Source: Orobanche coerulescens (taxonomy: Eukaryota > Streptophyta > Magnoliopsida > Lamiales > Orobanchaceae). Taken from it: a stretch of 64,000 nt of DNA. Both the position numbers and the translations under genes were made by a program. The number at the start of each line of letters is the position of its first letter. Positions within the stretch are counted from its first letter, which is position 1. This document shows, piece after piece, positions 22,406-34,597 of this stretch. The stretch covers positions 201,953,096-202,017,095 of the forward strand of contig CM065802.1 of the NCBI GenBank assembly GCA_033398695.1. The letters run 5' to 3'. The notes beneath the pieces were generated by a model. It worked only from the letters and a program-made list of their open reading frames with translations, had not been told where the DNA came from and ran no database searches.

Positions 22406-24635
22406 TGTAACACCCCCAGAGCCATCCGAGAATATTACAGCGCCGTGGGCGCGGAAACGGAACCCACAAGGCTGAAAGACATTTTTACAAACATTTGAAA
22501 TACGCCTAAGCGGCGATGACGGTAATATCTTTTTAAAAATAATCAAATACTCTATGAAATCCATTTATCAATACCGTCGTAAAATCTCATTTGAAAGTAC
22601 AAGGCTGAAATGCCAAAACTCATCAAGCTAAAAGTATACGTTAAGCCATCACTTATATGTACCGACGAAATAGTTTAGAAAATGATTTTCCAAAATGAGC
22701 CAAAGTTCGTAAAATACTAGCAACCCATTTTAAAACACACTCGCAGCGGGCATAACAAATAACTAAAAATACTTTTGCAGCGGAGAAATGACAACTAGTC
22801 AAAGTACTAAATTCATAAACACACGCCATAACCAGTATCATCCGGGAAGCTCATCTCTTCACGACCGCTACAAGCTCGATATCCCAAGAACCTAAAAATA
22901 AAGCCCACGACAGGGTCATCCATTATACTCAACAATGATAACGATCACATCACATCAATAATTACATACCAATGAAATTACAAAGTAAGAATATGACCAA
23001 TGTAATCTTACTGTCATAACCTCACCAATTCGCGATAATCCTCATCAAAATAACCCTTACCATATTGCACATCTCGTATTCTCGATTAACCAATAAACTC
23101 AAACACGACATTTATACTGTACCTCAAACAATACCCGATATTCTCAAAACATCATCATAACTCACCAATACGGAGATATACCAACTCTGACCAATTCAAT
23201 CCATCAGATAACATCATGAAGTCTCAACAACATAATCGATTGTCCATCCAAAGACAAGAACCAAGAAGGAAATATAGAACACACCTCAAGATATGCAATG
23301 CCACGACAAATTATATCAGTCTCATCCGAGATCAGAACAATACAACATACGGACATGGTCCTACAAAAGACTTACAAATGCATACTCATATGACAACATT
23401 AATATGCCCACAACAATAACAATGTATACTCATGGAAATCCGATGATCCAGCGCACAGAGCAAAGATCCCAAGATGATCCAGCATTCACTGTATAGATCC
23501 CAAAATGATCCCGTCGGACCAACACGAGGTGGAAAAACCCATCCAACGATCCAGCGCACACAGCATAGATACCCAAAATGATCCTGTCGGACCAACACGA
23601 GGTGGACATACGACAACGATGCACAAATGCATGTTAACAACAATACACAATTGCATGACAACAACAACACACGAATGTATCACAACAAGATCGACACAAA
23701 ATGACACAAATGATTATAGTATTTGCCCCGAGTCCTTCGAGAGCAATCTCGATGTCAAAAACAATCACCGACGATTACCCTCAATGTTCGAAGATCCAAA
23801 ATACCATGGACTATAGATAACTGATATTCTCGTCTTTACCATAATGTATCCTCGATACCCAAGTATACCAATAACAAATGTAAATCTTATACATTGTGAT
23901 ATAATTCCCAAAATCAGAAAACAACGTACAATCCCAAATCTCCAGAGTTCACAGTTATAATCATTGCTATACGAATTATAAATGAATGAAACTGAAATGA
24001 TTCATTAAATATTATAAATTGTGCAATTAATAACTTGCCTCGATACCGATACGATGATAATGAAGTCGTTACCAATCTCATTGCCTTCGTCTACAAGCTC
24101 CTCGGCCCTGACCAAAGTAAATCACGAACATCCTCAAACTCGACCGCAACATATTATTCTAATCAACAATCAATCCTCACAACCTATTGTAATAATCGAA
24201 AAACAACAAGTTTGATAACAATCAACAATCGATATAACCAATCAACAACTCATCGGTTCCACAATATCTCAATTAATCACTAATCTGAATAACTCAATCA
24301 ATCAATCACGAATCTATAATCATAATACGATTCCACAATCCGATAAACATATCAACAATTAATCCAATACGTTCGAACATCTAAATCATCACATCACTAT
24401 CTTCCTCAACAAGCTTCAAGCAACACCAAGAATCACAAAAACACTTAAATATTTGTCATCATACAAAGTAAACAACGACAACAACATCAAGAATCCGAAA
24501 TGAAGAAAGGGATTACATCCACATACCCCTTCAACACAATCCAAAACCACTACAATCATATCAATACCCATATATCAATAACAACATCAACATAATTTGG
24601 AAATCCATCTTACAAGCACGTTCAAACGAATCACC
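22406..24635 (-). mobile_element. LTR-4: 5' LTR partner of LTR-3, cut by LTR-5
   Basis: It is collinear with 5486-7705 of LTR-3 and then stops at 24635, where another LTR terminus (TGTAACACCCC) begins. The remaining 1.3 kb with donor, TATA box and palindrome array is not found to the right. Either the second half lies outside the window or it was deleted. Confidence 0.85.
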
Positions 24636-25690
24636 TGTAACACCCCAAAGTTATTCAAGGCATATTACAGTGCCGTGAGCCCCACTGTGAGACCCACAAG
24701 TCTATTCACACGCGGAACCAAGAACTTTGACCGGTAAGGTCCAAGCATAATCAAATGAAGAACAATAAGGTTGGCATTCGAGATAATATCCAATAAAACC
24801 AAATACAACACATCAAGATTAAATCCCATGGAAACACCGGACAAACCATCAACGAAACCAAAAATAGTACTCGAGCACTCAAAAACCATTCAAGTACAAC
24901 ATCATTGAATAGAGGAAATAAAAAACATAACCAGTGACAAGACACAGCATCACACTTGCCCATCATCTTCATGTCGACCCAGTATGTGCCTATCCGCTCT
25001 CCTGGATCCTGAAATACATGAACGGTATTTCCCCCATAAAGGGATTAGCCGTCAAATAGCTAGTATACATATATCGAATATAAAACACAATACTTCTCGA
25101 CAATAAAGTAAATGTAATCATCATTTCATCAACTCAAGACTACTATTATGGAATAACTAAATCTCATAGCATTAAATTTCAATACATATGTGATTAACCG
25201 TGGAACCGAACCAAAGGCAATGGAACCCTCAGAGTCCCGTAGGACCCTCAAACCCCAGACTTACCCAACGAGCACTCGAGGTATTGAATTGGATGCAGTG
25301 TTAGTTTGGTCAACCTCGACTGATATTTGGTTTTGACCGAAAAAACCGACTGCTAAAATACTCGCATGTGGTCAACCCTCAGCTGACATTTTCTATTTGA
25401 CCGAAAACTCGTCTGTGGTCAAACCTCAGATAATATTTACTTTGACCGAAAACTCGTTTGCCTTTAGTTGGGTAAAAATTCGCCTGATATTTTCCTTCTC
25501 TGAAAGCACGGCTGATAATAAACTCGCCTGTGGTCAAATTTCAGCTGCTATTTTGCTTTGACCAAAAGCCCGACTGATATAATGTCTTCCAAACTCGACT
25601 GCAGTAGTATTTTGGTCAAACCTTGTGTGATATTTCCATTGACCAAAACCTCGTTTGATATCTGTCTATTCTATACATACCCGATTTTAT
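24636..25690 (-). mobile_element. LTR-5: gypsy-type LTR fragment
   Basis: It begins TGTAACACCCCAAAG with a nearby CATATTACAG, the shared 3'-end signature read from the minus strand. The acceptor module is present (minus strand CTAAT, CCC/GGG stem at 25031-25043, GTATTTCAG ending at 25009). Subrepeats follow at 25290-25680. No 5' end, polypurine tract or gene is seen, so it is truncated. Confidence 0.7.
25290..25680. repeat. About 60-70-bp imperfect subrepeats in LTR-5
   Basis: Phrases such as GGTCAAACCTCAG, TGATATTT and TTTGACCGAAAACTCG recur five to six times with drift. Confidence 0.65.
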
Positions 25691-26095
25691 AACTAATCAA
25701 CACTTGATAAAGACTTAGCCTATTTCAAGGGCCTATAGAAGATACTCAATTGGTTCTTCTTTACAATAGAAAGTACTTAGTACATATATTTGAAATTAAT
25801 CATGAATATCGGGATGACATCATCAAAATCTAAAAGGTATTACTAACAATTTCCCCCTAATATGATGATGGCAAAACTTAAACATTCAAATGTAAACAAG
25901 TCTACCCAAAACAAAAAGTAAAGTGCAACGCAAAATCAAACTCAGTCTTTTTTGAGACAACTAGTGGTTGTCATTCAAGTTGACTGTTATAAACTTTTAT
26001 TCATTGATATCATTACAGTCAGTAGTCTTATCGCAAAAAGTACTAATAAATTACAAGTGTTTGATAATGACAAAAACAAAAAAAGAACTTGAGGT
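25691..26095 (-). mobile_element. SIRE/Maximus-like copia 3' end fragment
   Basis: Read on the minus strand it gives a purine tract (TTAGGGGGAAAT, 25849-25860) followed by an LTR-like start TGTTAGTA (25841-25848). The tract is preceded by GCCATCATCAT. This resembles the 3' end of SIRE/Maximus copia elements. About 235 bp of interior lies to the right. There is no coding. Confidence 0.45.
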
Positions 26096-26790
26096 ATTGG
26101 CCGATTGAAGGCACTAATGTATTCTATAATCATCTCGATTGTCGGTAACCGATTAAAGGCGCCGAGACATCTATTATCATTGTTGTTATCAATTGTTTGT
26201 TTCAAGATAATCGAGGTATTGAATTGGGACTCTCGAGGATGGTTTCCATTCATTGTGTCATTGTTATCGATTGACTGTTTTAAGGTAATCGAGGTATTGG
26301 GATGGTTCCCACCTGTTGTGTCGTTATCCATCGTCTGTTTCAAGGTAATTGAGGTATAAAATTGGGAATGTCGAGGACGGTTCCCATCTATTGTGTCGTT
26401 CTTATCGATTGCCGTTTTAAGGTAATCAAGGTACTGAATGAGGACTGTCGAGGATGGTTCCTATCCACTATGTCGTTGTTATCGATTGGCCGTTTTGAGG
26501 TAATCTAGGTATTAAATTAGGACTGTCGAGGGTAGTTCCCATCCATAGTATTGTTGTTATCAATTTGGCCGATTAAAGGCAATTGAGGTATTTGAATTGG
26601 GACCACCGAGAACAATGTATATCCATTGGTTATTGTTGTCGTGTTGGCCGACTCAAGGCAGCACATTATCATTCTTGTGAACTCGATAATTTTTTGATTA
26701 TTGCTGTTTGTGATTATTTATGATTTGGAGGCTGGTCTCGGATAGTGCTCGTTGGGTAAGTCTGGGGCTTGAACTCAGAGTCCCCGTAAG
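26096..26790 (+). mobile_element. LTR-2-family fragment
   Basis: It matches 2425-2870 in the same orientation with about six diverged 78-bp units. Just beyond, 26735-26790 and 25235-25280 are inverted copies of a GTCTGGGGCTTG/CAAACCCCAGAC segment. This suggests rearrangement with LTR-5. No gene. Confidence 0.65.
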
Positions 26791-26865
26791 ACCTCCAAGC
26801 CCCAGACTTAACCGTGGAACCATACCAAAGGCAACGGAACTCTCGGAGTCCCCGTAGCTCCTTTA

Positions 26866-28167
26866 TCACCAACCAAAGGCATATAATGCACTCAATAATT
26901 TTTCAACCTCTACCATATGTACTACCCCGATAACTTGAAAGCATAGCACATTGGATCGGGTATCAATTTTCTACGAGTCTGATGGAGGGTGGGAAACCTC
27001 GTAAAATTTTTCAAACTTAGTGTGTTTGCTATCGGGAGAATTTCGTGATTAATGTTATACTTTGCACATTAATTCAATTATAAGCGCGTATTTGTTTGTC
27101 AATCATATGAAAAACAGTAAATAGTAACCTAGTTACTACCAACATATAGCTCATGGACTTTTTCCTAAGTACTGGGCCAAGCGAATGACCCAATAAAGAA
27201 AAATAAACCAGTCTTCAATTCTTCGTCTTCTCGGTCGGTTGTCTTCGGTCTTCGTCATAGCCAAATAAATAATTACATCATTGAAAATGCATCATATTAT
27301 ACAAATTGTCTAGTAAAAATAAATAGGCTCAAAACGACCTTTATAAGCCAATCGAATCGAACAACTCAAAACTAAGTCAACAAGCTATATCAGCATCACA
27401 TACGGATTTCACACAACATGTAACGGCAGTGAAATTAAATAATTAATTTTAATATATTAATCCAATTAATATCTATGGCAATAAAATTAAATAATGAATT
27501 AATATATTAATCCAATCAATATAAAAATTAATCTATTTAATTGTAATGGTATTAATCCAATTAATACTAATAATCGTCATTTCAATTTGTTCGAAGTAAT
27601 CCGGCCAAAAATAGTGTTTTCGTTTAATATCTTTCCCATTTAAAATAATATTCTAAATATAAATTTTAATCAAAGTAAATATAATTTAAAATTTAGGAAA
27701 ATATTACAACGTAATACAGTGACTAAATGAAGTCCCGGACAAGTCGGAATGGGCCCAGCCCGCAAACCGAGCCCGAAAAAGGGGGCTGGACGAGGGTGAC
27801 CCGCGGGAGCGAGTCACTTGCCTGCTACTATCTGGGTAGCAGGCCTCTTGTCCATCCAGCCTGCCAGGCACGGCCTGGCAGTAACTCTGGAAGCCCCCAC
27901 TGCCGAGTCCGACCTCTGTTCGTCTCGTTTTTCGGCTCGTCTCCAAAACGCGATTTCTAACTTTTATGTAGGACTTATAACTCAATAAAATAAACTTTTA
28001 TAGATTTATAATTCACATAAAATCATAGAAACAAAATTTACAACGAACAATTAAATATCTCCGATTATACCAATAATGATTCTAAATCATAAACATCATT
28101 CAATAGCATTCAAAATGCACATATAATCGTATATACAGTATCATTGACCTTGCTCTGATACCACTCT
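26866..28167 (-). mobile_element. Copia interior remnant (leader with primer-binding site)
   Basis: The ends 26866-27085 and 27990-28167 match 31622-32016, the leader of the neighbouring copia interior. The central 27087-27990 is absent from the right copy, so one has an insertion or the other a deletion. That centre has an AT-rich run of ATTAAT repeats (27430-27580) and a GC-rich patch (27720-27950). The minus-strand primer-binding site TGGTATCAGAGC is at 28152-28163. No coding is seen. Confidence 0.7.
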
Positions 28168-30035
28168 TGGTATTCCGGATTCGAATATGTAGTGGAATAA
28201 TAATACACAATAAAAAATCCCAAATATGATCGATCAAGTAACGTATATACGAAAAATAAATCAACGAAGATAAAAGGATCAAAGGCCTATACCTTTGAAG
28301 CCTTTGATAATATCTTCGTACGTTGATGATGATCACGAACCCGAATACGAGCACGAAATTCCTTCGTTCCAAACACCGAAAGCCTGATGTCTCTACTTCA
28401 CACGCGTCAGAACATGACCAGAAAAATCTACAAGACTCCGTTCTATGAAGAACACGGCTAGAAAGTGTCGTAGGAATTTCTCTCTGTTATTTTTCTTACT
28501 TATTTCTTATCTCAAAATGAAGAACAAGATGAAGAAAAATATTTCCATCCTCTCTATTTGCTCTCGGCCGTAGCTCACTTAAGGTGAAGAAGTGATGTTG
28601 TTTTTTGTTTTCTTTAATATCTTATAGACAAGAATCATCTCATGATTATATCAAGGATCCCACCATATCATATCTTATCAACAAGTTATAATCATGGTGG
28701 GATAACAATAAAAAATGAATCACCAAGTCAAGATATGGGGGGAAGGTGGCGACCCTAGTGGAAATTGCTAGGAAACGGGCCGAGTCACTCGGCTCGTGTT
28801 TCGAACGTTTGTCAAACGATCCCGTTAAATACACTCTGTTTTATCACCAATATATTTATACTAAATAATTAATACAATTAATTAACTACATCAAATAAAA
28901 ATATATTTTTGTAAGAAATATAATTTATAAATTAAATTAATTACACAGTAACTTAATTTCAATTCATAAGACCGTCATTAGATTTATCCAATAAATTATA
29001 ATTAGATATCCAATATCTAATATTATTAGAGAGATAATAAATTCACATTTATCCGTCAACGATCCTGATGCACGACTTTGTAGGTCCGTCTCAGCCGGCA
29101 TTGGGAGGAACCAATGAGTGCGGGTAGTGCTTAGCCAGCCTAGCGGGCCGCACTGTAAACCCCAACTGAGAACGAATGAAGGGATCATTCCAGAACCATT
29201 ATGTCGTGAATACCATATACGTATAGACCCTTCATCAGATGTCCCGGTCAAGTCTTCGGGTAACGGTAAAGTCAAACCCTACTGTTGACTAGACACTATA
29301 CATGTGCTAATGCAAATCAAGACCGACTGATTACTAGTGTATCTAATACGAATAGATCAGAATACTTTAGCCAAAGACTTATAATCTTATTTGCCTTTAA
29401 CCATATAGGACATTCGCCTGCTCACTAACAGGAGATAGAATCCTTTCTTGGCATACAGTAAAGACTGTTACCTATCCGTATAGTCCGCACTTTGAGGTTG
29501 ACTCGGCGATTAAGCAAATGAGTCAAACTACTCTAGTGACAAACAAAACATCACAGGCACATCTCTTACTGAACCCTGAAGTCAAAGGTCCACGTATACT
29601 ATCACAACCTTTTGATTCATCATCGACTCTCCAAGAGTGAATACCGTGTGACTGAATCAAGTATGAGTCATATTCGAGTATACTGGTCCCACCAATAAAC
29701 TTATAACTATGCTATGAAGACATGCACACACCCTAGCATCATTTATACAAGTCTTACTCAAAACTTAATGCCCAATTTAAGTTTATCGACTTGCGAACGG
29801 TTTACGTAAATAAACTTTAAATACTTCCAGTGCATATTCTCTTATCCGATAACGAGAGTGTAATGTTCCCACTTATTTACATGGACTTCACTTCAATGTT
29901 TACCAAATAAAGAATGCATTTGAATAATAAACAGTGAATGAATCATATTGCCTATTATTGATAATTCCATAATTTCAAGTACAATGCCCCTTCTCTCTCA
30001 TCCCATGAGTGGCATTAGAGGGCATATTCCTAACA
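28168..30035 (-). mobile_element. Copia LTR, left copy
   Basis: Read on the minus strand it begins TGTTAGGAATATGCCC and ends AATACCA, and is 1868 bp long. It has a primer-binding site outside its left edge and a purine tract outside its right edge. It is therefore joined to interiors on both sides. No gene is seen. Confidence 0.9.
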
Positions 30036-30109
30036 ATCTCCTGCTTTAACTCAATGTCACACATCATGGTATCTAATACCCATGTTCTTCAGATGTCTTT
30101 CCAAGACAA

Positions 30110-31030
30110 CCTGAGATAACGGCTTAGTCAGCGGGTCAGAGACATTGTCTTCTGAGTCTACTCTTTGCAACAAAACATATCCTTTCTCTCTATATGCTTG
30201 GTGTTGTGGTGAGCCCTCAGCCCCTTGGCTTGGGCGACAGCTCTATCATTATCACAGAATAGTGATATATGTAGCTCCGTATTAGGCACTACAAGAAGTT
30301 CTTACACAAACTTCTGCATTCAAAATGCTTCTTTGCTAGACTCTGAGGCAGCTTGGTACTCTGCTTGGCAGGTGGAATCTGCAGTAGCGCTTTGCTTAGA
30401 GCTTCTCCAAGATACTGCTCCTCCATTGAGAGTAAACAAATACCCAGATGTCGACTCAGAGTCATCCTTGTATTCTTAAAAATCAGAATCGGTGAATCCA
30501 ACCACCTTCAGTTCTCCACCACCGTAAGGAAGAACCATATCTCTAGTTCTTCTTAAGTACTTAAGAATGTTCTTGATGGCAGTCTAGTGTTCTCTTCTCG
30601 GGTTTGCTTGAAAACAACTTACCACACTAACAGCATAGGCCAAGTCTGGTCTCGTGCACAACATAGCGTACATGAGGCAACCCACTGCCGAGGCATAGGG
30701 TACCTTACTCATCTCTCTTTTGTCTTCCTCACTTTGAGAACACATTTTCTTGGTGAGATGAATTCCATGTCGCATGGGAAGGAACCCTCTTTTAGATTCA
30801 TCCATATTGAATCTTCTCAGGATCTTATCTATATAGAGGGCTTGGGAAAGTCCTATCATTCTTTGTGGTCTATCTCTGTAAAGACGGATCCCTAAAATAT
30901 AGGAAGCTTCTCCCAAGTCTTTCATGGAGAACGTTTTAGAAAGCCAAGCTTTCACATTGCTGAGCATTGCTACATTATTTCCTATAAGTAGAATATCTTC
31001 TACATATAGTACTAAGAACGCAATGTTGCT
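30110..31030 (-). pseudogene. Ty1/copia reverse transcriptase C-terminus and RNase H remnant
   Basis: From about 31010 downward the minus strand reads YVEDILLIGN (the copia YVDD box with E for the first D). KTFSMKDLGEASYILGI, LYIDKILRRFNM, PYASAVGCLMYAM and TRPDLAYAVSVVS follow, typical RT connection motifs. RNase H follows with [21 protein letters not shown] residues, KEAFWMQKFV and a CDN box near 30240. A stop lies at about 30584, with others inside RNase H. The YVED change and stops make it inactive. The motif set is closest to the Angela/Tork type copia lineages, which is an inference. Confidence 0.88.
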
Positions 31031-31209
31031 CCCACTGAACTTTCTGTAAACACATGAATATCCACCTCCAAGACGTATCCCAGAGACTCCATGCTGAGTA
31101 CAATCATCAGATTCCGCAACCAGTCAACGAAGTTGGGGCCAGTTAGGATATTCTTTTCAAGTAGTACTACAAGTGGGTTCTTTGCCATTTTAGAGAGATA
31201 TTGTTTCAT
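31025..31209 (-). pseudogene. Copia gag N-terminal fragment
   Basis: The minus-strand frame includes MAKNPLVVLL, ILTGPNFVDWLRNLMIVL and LGYVLEVDIHVF. This is the conserved start of copia gag (LTGxNYxxWxxNLxxxL). After HVF the sequence runs straight into the RT part, so a deletion junction lies close to 31020-31045. Confidence 0.75.
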
Positions 31210-32000
31210 TTCTCTGCATTGATTTAGACAAGATTGAATTAGTGACTTGCTTTATTATGACCGAGTATATAATTTAAGGGCTTGTATAATTCTTGTCTTG
31301 GCACCCACTAATTTTATCAGATTTAGACACTCCCATGTTATAACCCGGAAGTCATGGTTAGATCGACTTCTTAGTGGCGATCGAGTTCTTTACGAATTTC
31401 AACACACGCAATCTGTCAGGTTTCTTGCCTATTAATTTCTGTAAAGCGGTGTCCAACACCAACCCGTCCAACGGATGATTCGAGCTTCTTTTACCCCTAG
31501 TCTTGATGCCCTCAACCTATCAGGTTTCTTGGCAATTCAGACTATCTAAGCTGTTGACCATCAACGTCTATCAGTCTGACTATTGAATCTCACCCAGCAA
31601 CCGATCAGGTTTCTAGGGGCTAAAATTATCACCAACCGAAGGCATCTAATGCACTCAAGAATTTTTCAACCTCTACCAAATGTACTACCCCGATAACTCG
31701 GAAGCATAGCACACCGGCTCGGGTATCAATTTTCTACGAGTCTGATGGAGGGTGGGAAACCTCGTAACCTTTTTCAAACTTAGTCTGTTTGTTATTGGGA
31801 GAATTTCGTGATTAATGTTACACTTTGCACATTAATTCAATTATAATTATAGATTTATAATTCGCATAAAATCATAGAAACAAAATTTACAACGAACAAT
31901 TAAATATATCTGATTATACCAATAATGATTCTAAATCAAAAACATCATCCAATAGCATTCAAAATGCACATATAATCGTACATACGGTATCATTGACCAT

Positions 32001-32012
32001 GCTCCGATACCA
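32001..32012 (-). other. Primer-binding site of the copia element
   Basis: GCTCCGATACCA on the plus strand, next to the right LTR. The left copy (28152-28163) has the consensus base. Confidence 0.85.
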
Positions 32013-32016
32013 CTGT

Positions 32017-33890
32017 TGGTATTCTGGATACAATATCGAATACGCAGCGAAATAATAATACATAATAAAGAATCCCAAACAGGATCGATCAAGTAACGTA
32101 TATACGAAAAATAAATCAACGAAGATAAAAGGATCAAAGGCCCATACCATTGAAGCCTTTGATAATATCTTTGTACATTGATGATGATCACGAAGCCAAA
32201 CACGAGCGCAAAATCCCTTCATTGCAACCACCGAAAGTCTGATGTCTCTACTTCACACGCGTCGGAACTTGACCCGAAAAATCTACAAGACTCTGTTCTA
32301 TGAAGAACACGGATAGGAAGTGTCGTAGGATTTTTTCTCTCTTATTTTTCTTACTTATTTCTTATCTCAAAATGAAGAACAAGATGAAGAAAAATATTTT
32401 CTGCATCCTCTCTATTTTCTCTCGGTCGTAGCTCACTTAAGCTGAAGAAGTGATGTTATTTTTTGTTTTCTTTGATATCTTATAGACAAGAATCATCTCA
32501 TGATTATATCAAGGCTCCCACCATATCATATCTTATCAACAAGTCATAATCATAGTAGATAACAACAAAAAATGAATCACCAAGTCAAGATATGGGGGGA
32601 AGGTGGTGGCCCTAGTGGAAATTGCTAGGAAACGGGCCGAGTCACTCGGCTCGTGTTTCGAACGTTCGTCAAACAACCCCGTTAAATACACTCCGTTTTA
32701 TCACAAATGTATTTATACTAATTAATTAATCCAATTAGTTAACTACATCAAATACAATTATATTTCTCTAAGAAATATAATTTATGAATTAAATTAATTA
32801 CCCAGTAACTTCATTCAATTCATAAGACTGCCATTAGATTTATCCAATAAATTATAATGAGATATCCAATATCTAATATTATTATAGAGATAATAAACTC
32901 ACATTTATCCATCAACGATCCTGATGCGCGACTCTGTAGGTCCGTCTAAGCCGGCATTGGGAGGAACCAATGAGTGCGGGCACCGCTTTGCCAGCCTAGA
33001 TGGCCACACTGTAAACTCCGACTGAGAACGAATGAAGGGATCATTCCAGAACCATTATGTCGTGAATACCATATACATATAGACCCTTAATCAGATGTTC
33101 CGGTCAAGTCTTCGGGTCTTGGTAAAGTCAAACCCTACTATTGACTAGACACTATACATGTATGCAAATCATGACCGACTAATTACTAATGTATCCTATA
33201 TGACTAGATGAGAATGCTTTGGCTAATGACTTATAATCTTATTTGCCATTAACCATATAGGACATTCGCCTGCTCACTAACAGAAGATAGAATCCTTTCT
33301 TGGCATACAATAAAGACTGGTACCTGCCCGTATAATCCGCACTTCGAGGTTGACTCATTGATTAAGCAAATGAGTCTAGCTACTCTAATGACAAACTAAA
33401 CTTCACGGGCACATCTCTTACTGAACCCTCAAGTCAAAGGTCCATGTATACTATCACAATCTTTTGATTCGTCATCAACTCTCCAAGAGTGAATACCGTG
33501 TGACTGAATCAACTATGATTCATATTCGAGTATACTGGTCCCACCAATATACTTATAACTATGCCATCAAGACATGAACATGCCCTAGCATCAGTTATGC
33601 AAGTCTTACTCTAAACTTAATGCCCAATTTAAGTTTATCGACTTGCAAAAGGTTTACGTAAATAAACTTTAAACACTTTCCGTGCATATTCTCTTATCCG
33701 ATAACGAGAGTGGAATGTTCTCACTTATTTACATGGACTTCACTTCAATATTTACCAAATCAATAATGCATTTGAAATACAATAAACAGTGAGTGAATCA
33801 TATTGCCTTTTATTGATAATTCCATAATTTCAAGTACAACGCCCCTTTTCTGTCATCCCCTGAGTGGCATTCGAGGGCATATTCCTAACA
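32017..33890 (-). mobile_element. Copia LTR, right copy (5' LTR)
   Basis: It is 1874 bp and collinear with 28168-30035, with scattered substitutions. Same termini (TGTTAGGAATATGCCC on the minus strand). No gene is seen. Confidence 0.9.
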
Positions 33891-34502
33891 GTACCATATT
33901 TAGTCGGTATGTACTTCTAAAATTCAGGATATTATAGGTTCACGGTCGTTAGAAAGAGGCTCGCACGAGGCCACTTCTGATGAAAATGTGGCGAATGCCT
34001 TTGTCTACGTGACTCATAAGGCATATCCGAACTATCTGAATACACTTGTAAGTTGTAAATGTATTCTAACCATTTTTATACTGCTATTAATCTTTACCTC
34101 TGAACTTTATTAATATTCGGTTACTTTTTTTGTTCCCACTTAATTCGGAGAGAGTTATGGAGGAGTCTTAGAGGATGTTGATAGAGATGGAGAGGGAGGA
34201 GCATCCGGATTTAGATGAGACTGGCCACGATTTAGCACACCGAGAGATCGATCAGGCTGATCCCTACATTAGGGCAAGGGTGTGGTCTAACATTTACCCT
34301 CCTAATGGGAGTCATCACCGGACGCCGATGGTGGGAGCTAAAAGCAACAAATTATTGAAGTATATTGTAGGGTTTCAGCGCAATCAAAGGGCGACACTCA
34401 AATGGACTATCTATAGGAGCAATTGAGGACCGAGAGGGAGCTCCGAGCTGTGGAGCAAAGGAAGTATCAAGACCAGTTCCAGAAGTTTGAAGAAGAATAA
34501 AG
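33891..34502 (+). other. Unassigned segment with one short open frame
   Basis: This lies between the copia LTR and the SIRE-like LTR and matches nothing else in the window. A frame at 34175-34426 encodes an acidic start (MEREEHPDLDETGHDLAHR) and then RARVWSNIYPPNG. About 100 bp of frame near 33945-34045 precedes a GTAAGT. The two could be exons of a degraded DNA-transposon protein, since plant En/Spm-type accessory proteins have similar composition. I do not recognise it with confidence. Confidence 0.3.
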
Positions 34503-34597
34503 TGTTGACTCAAAATGTATTTTGATGATTATTCCATTCAAAACATTTAATTAGATCAATCTCAGATCGATATTATATTGAAGGAGCTAAATAGTGT

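Larger units (their letters stand above)
30036..32016 (-). mobile_element. Deleted copia interior
   Basis: A polypurine-like tract (minus strand GCAGGAGAT) abuts the left LTR. It is followed to the right by RT/RNase H, a gag N-terminus, an untranslated leader (31210-32000) and a primer-binding site TGGTATCGGAGC (32001-32012). The protein order from the right is gag start joined directly to the end of RT. Roughly the whole of protease, integrase and most of RT is missing. Confidence 0.85.

Noticed and set aside
27704..27985. GC-rich frames on both strands in an AT-rich region
   Set aside because: Both frames are short and overlap each other. The patch lies in a copia leader, with no recognisable protein motif.
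28150..28165. Primer-binding sites as fragments of tRNA genes
   Set aside because: Only 10-12 bases match, always beside an LTR end. No cloverleaf can be built around them.
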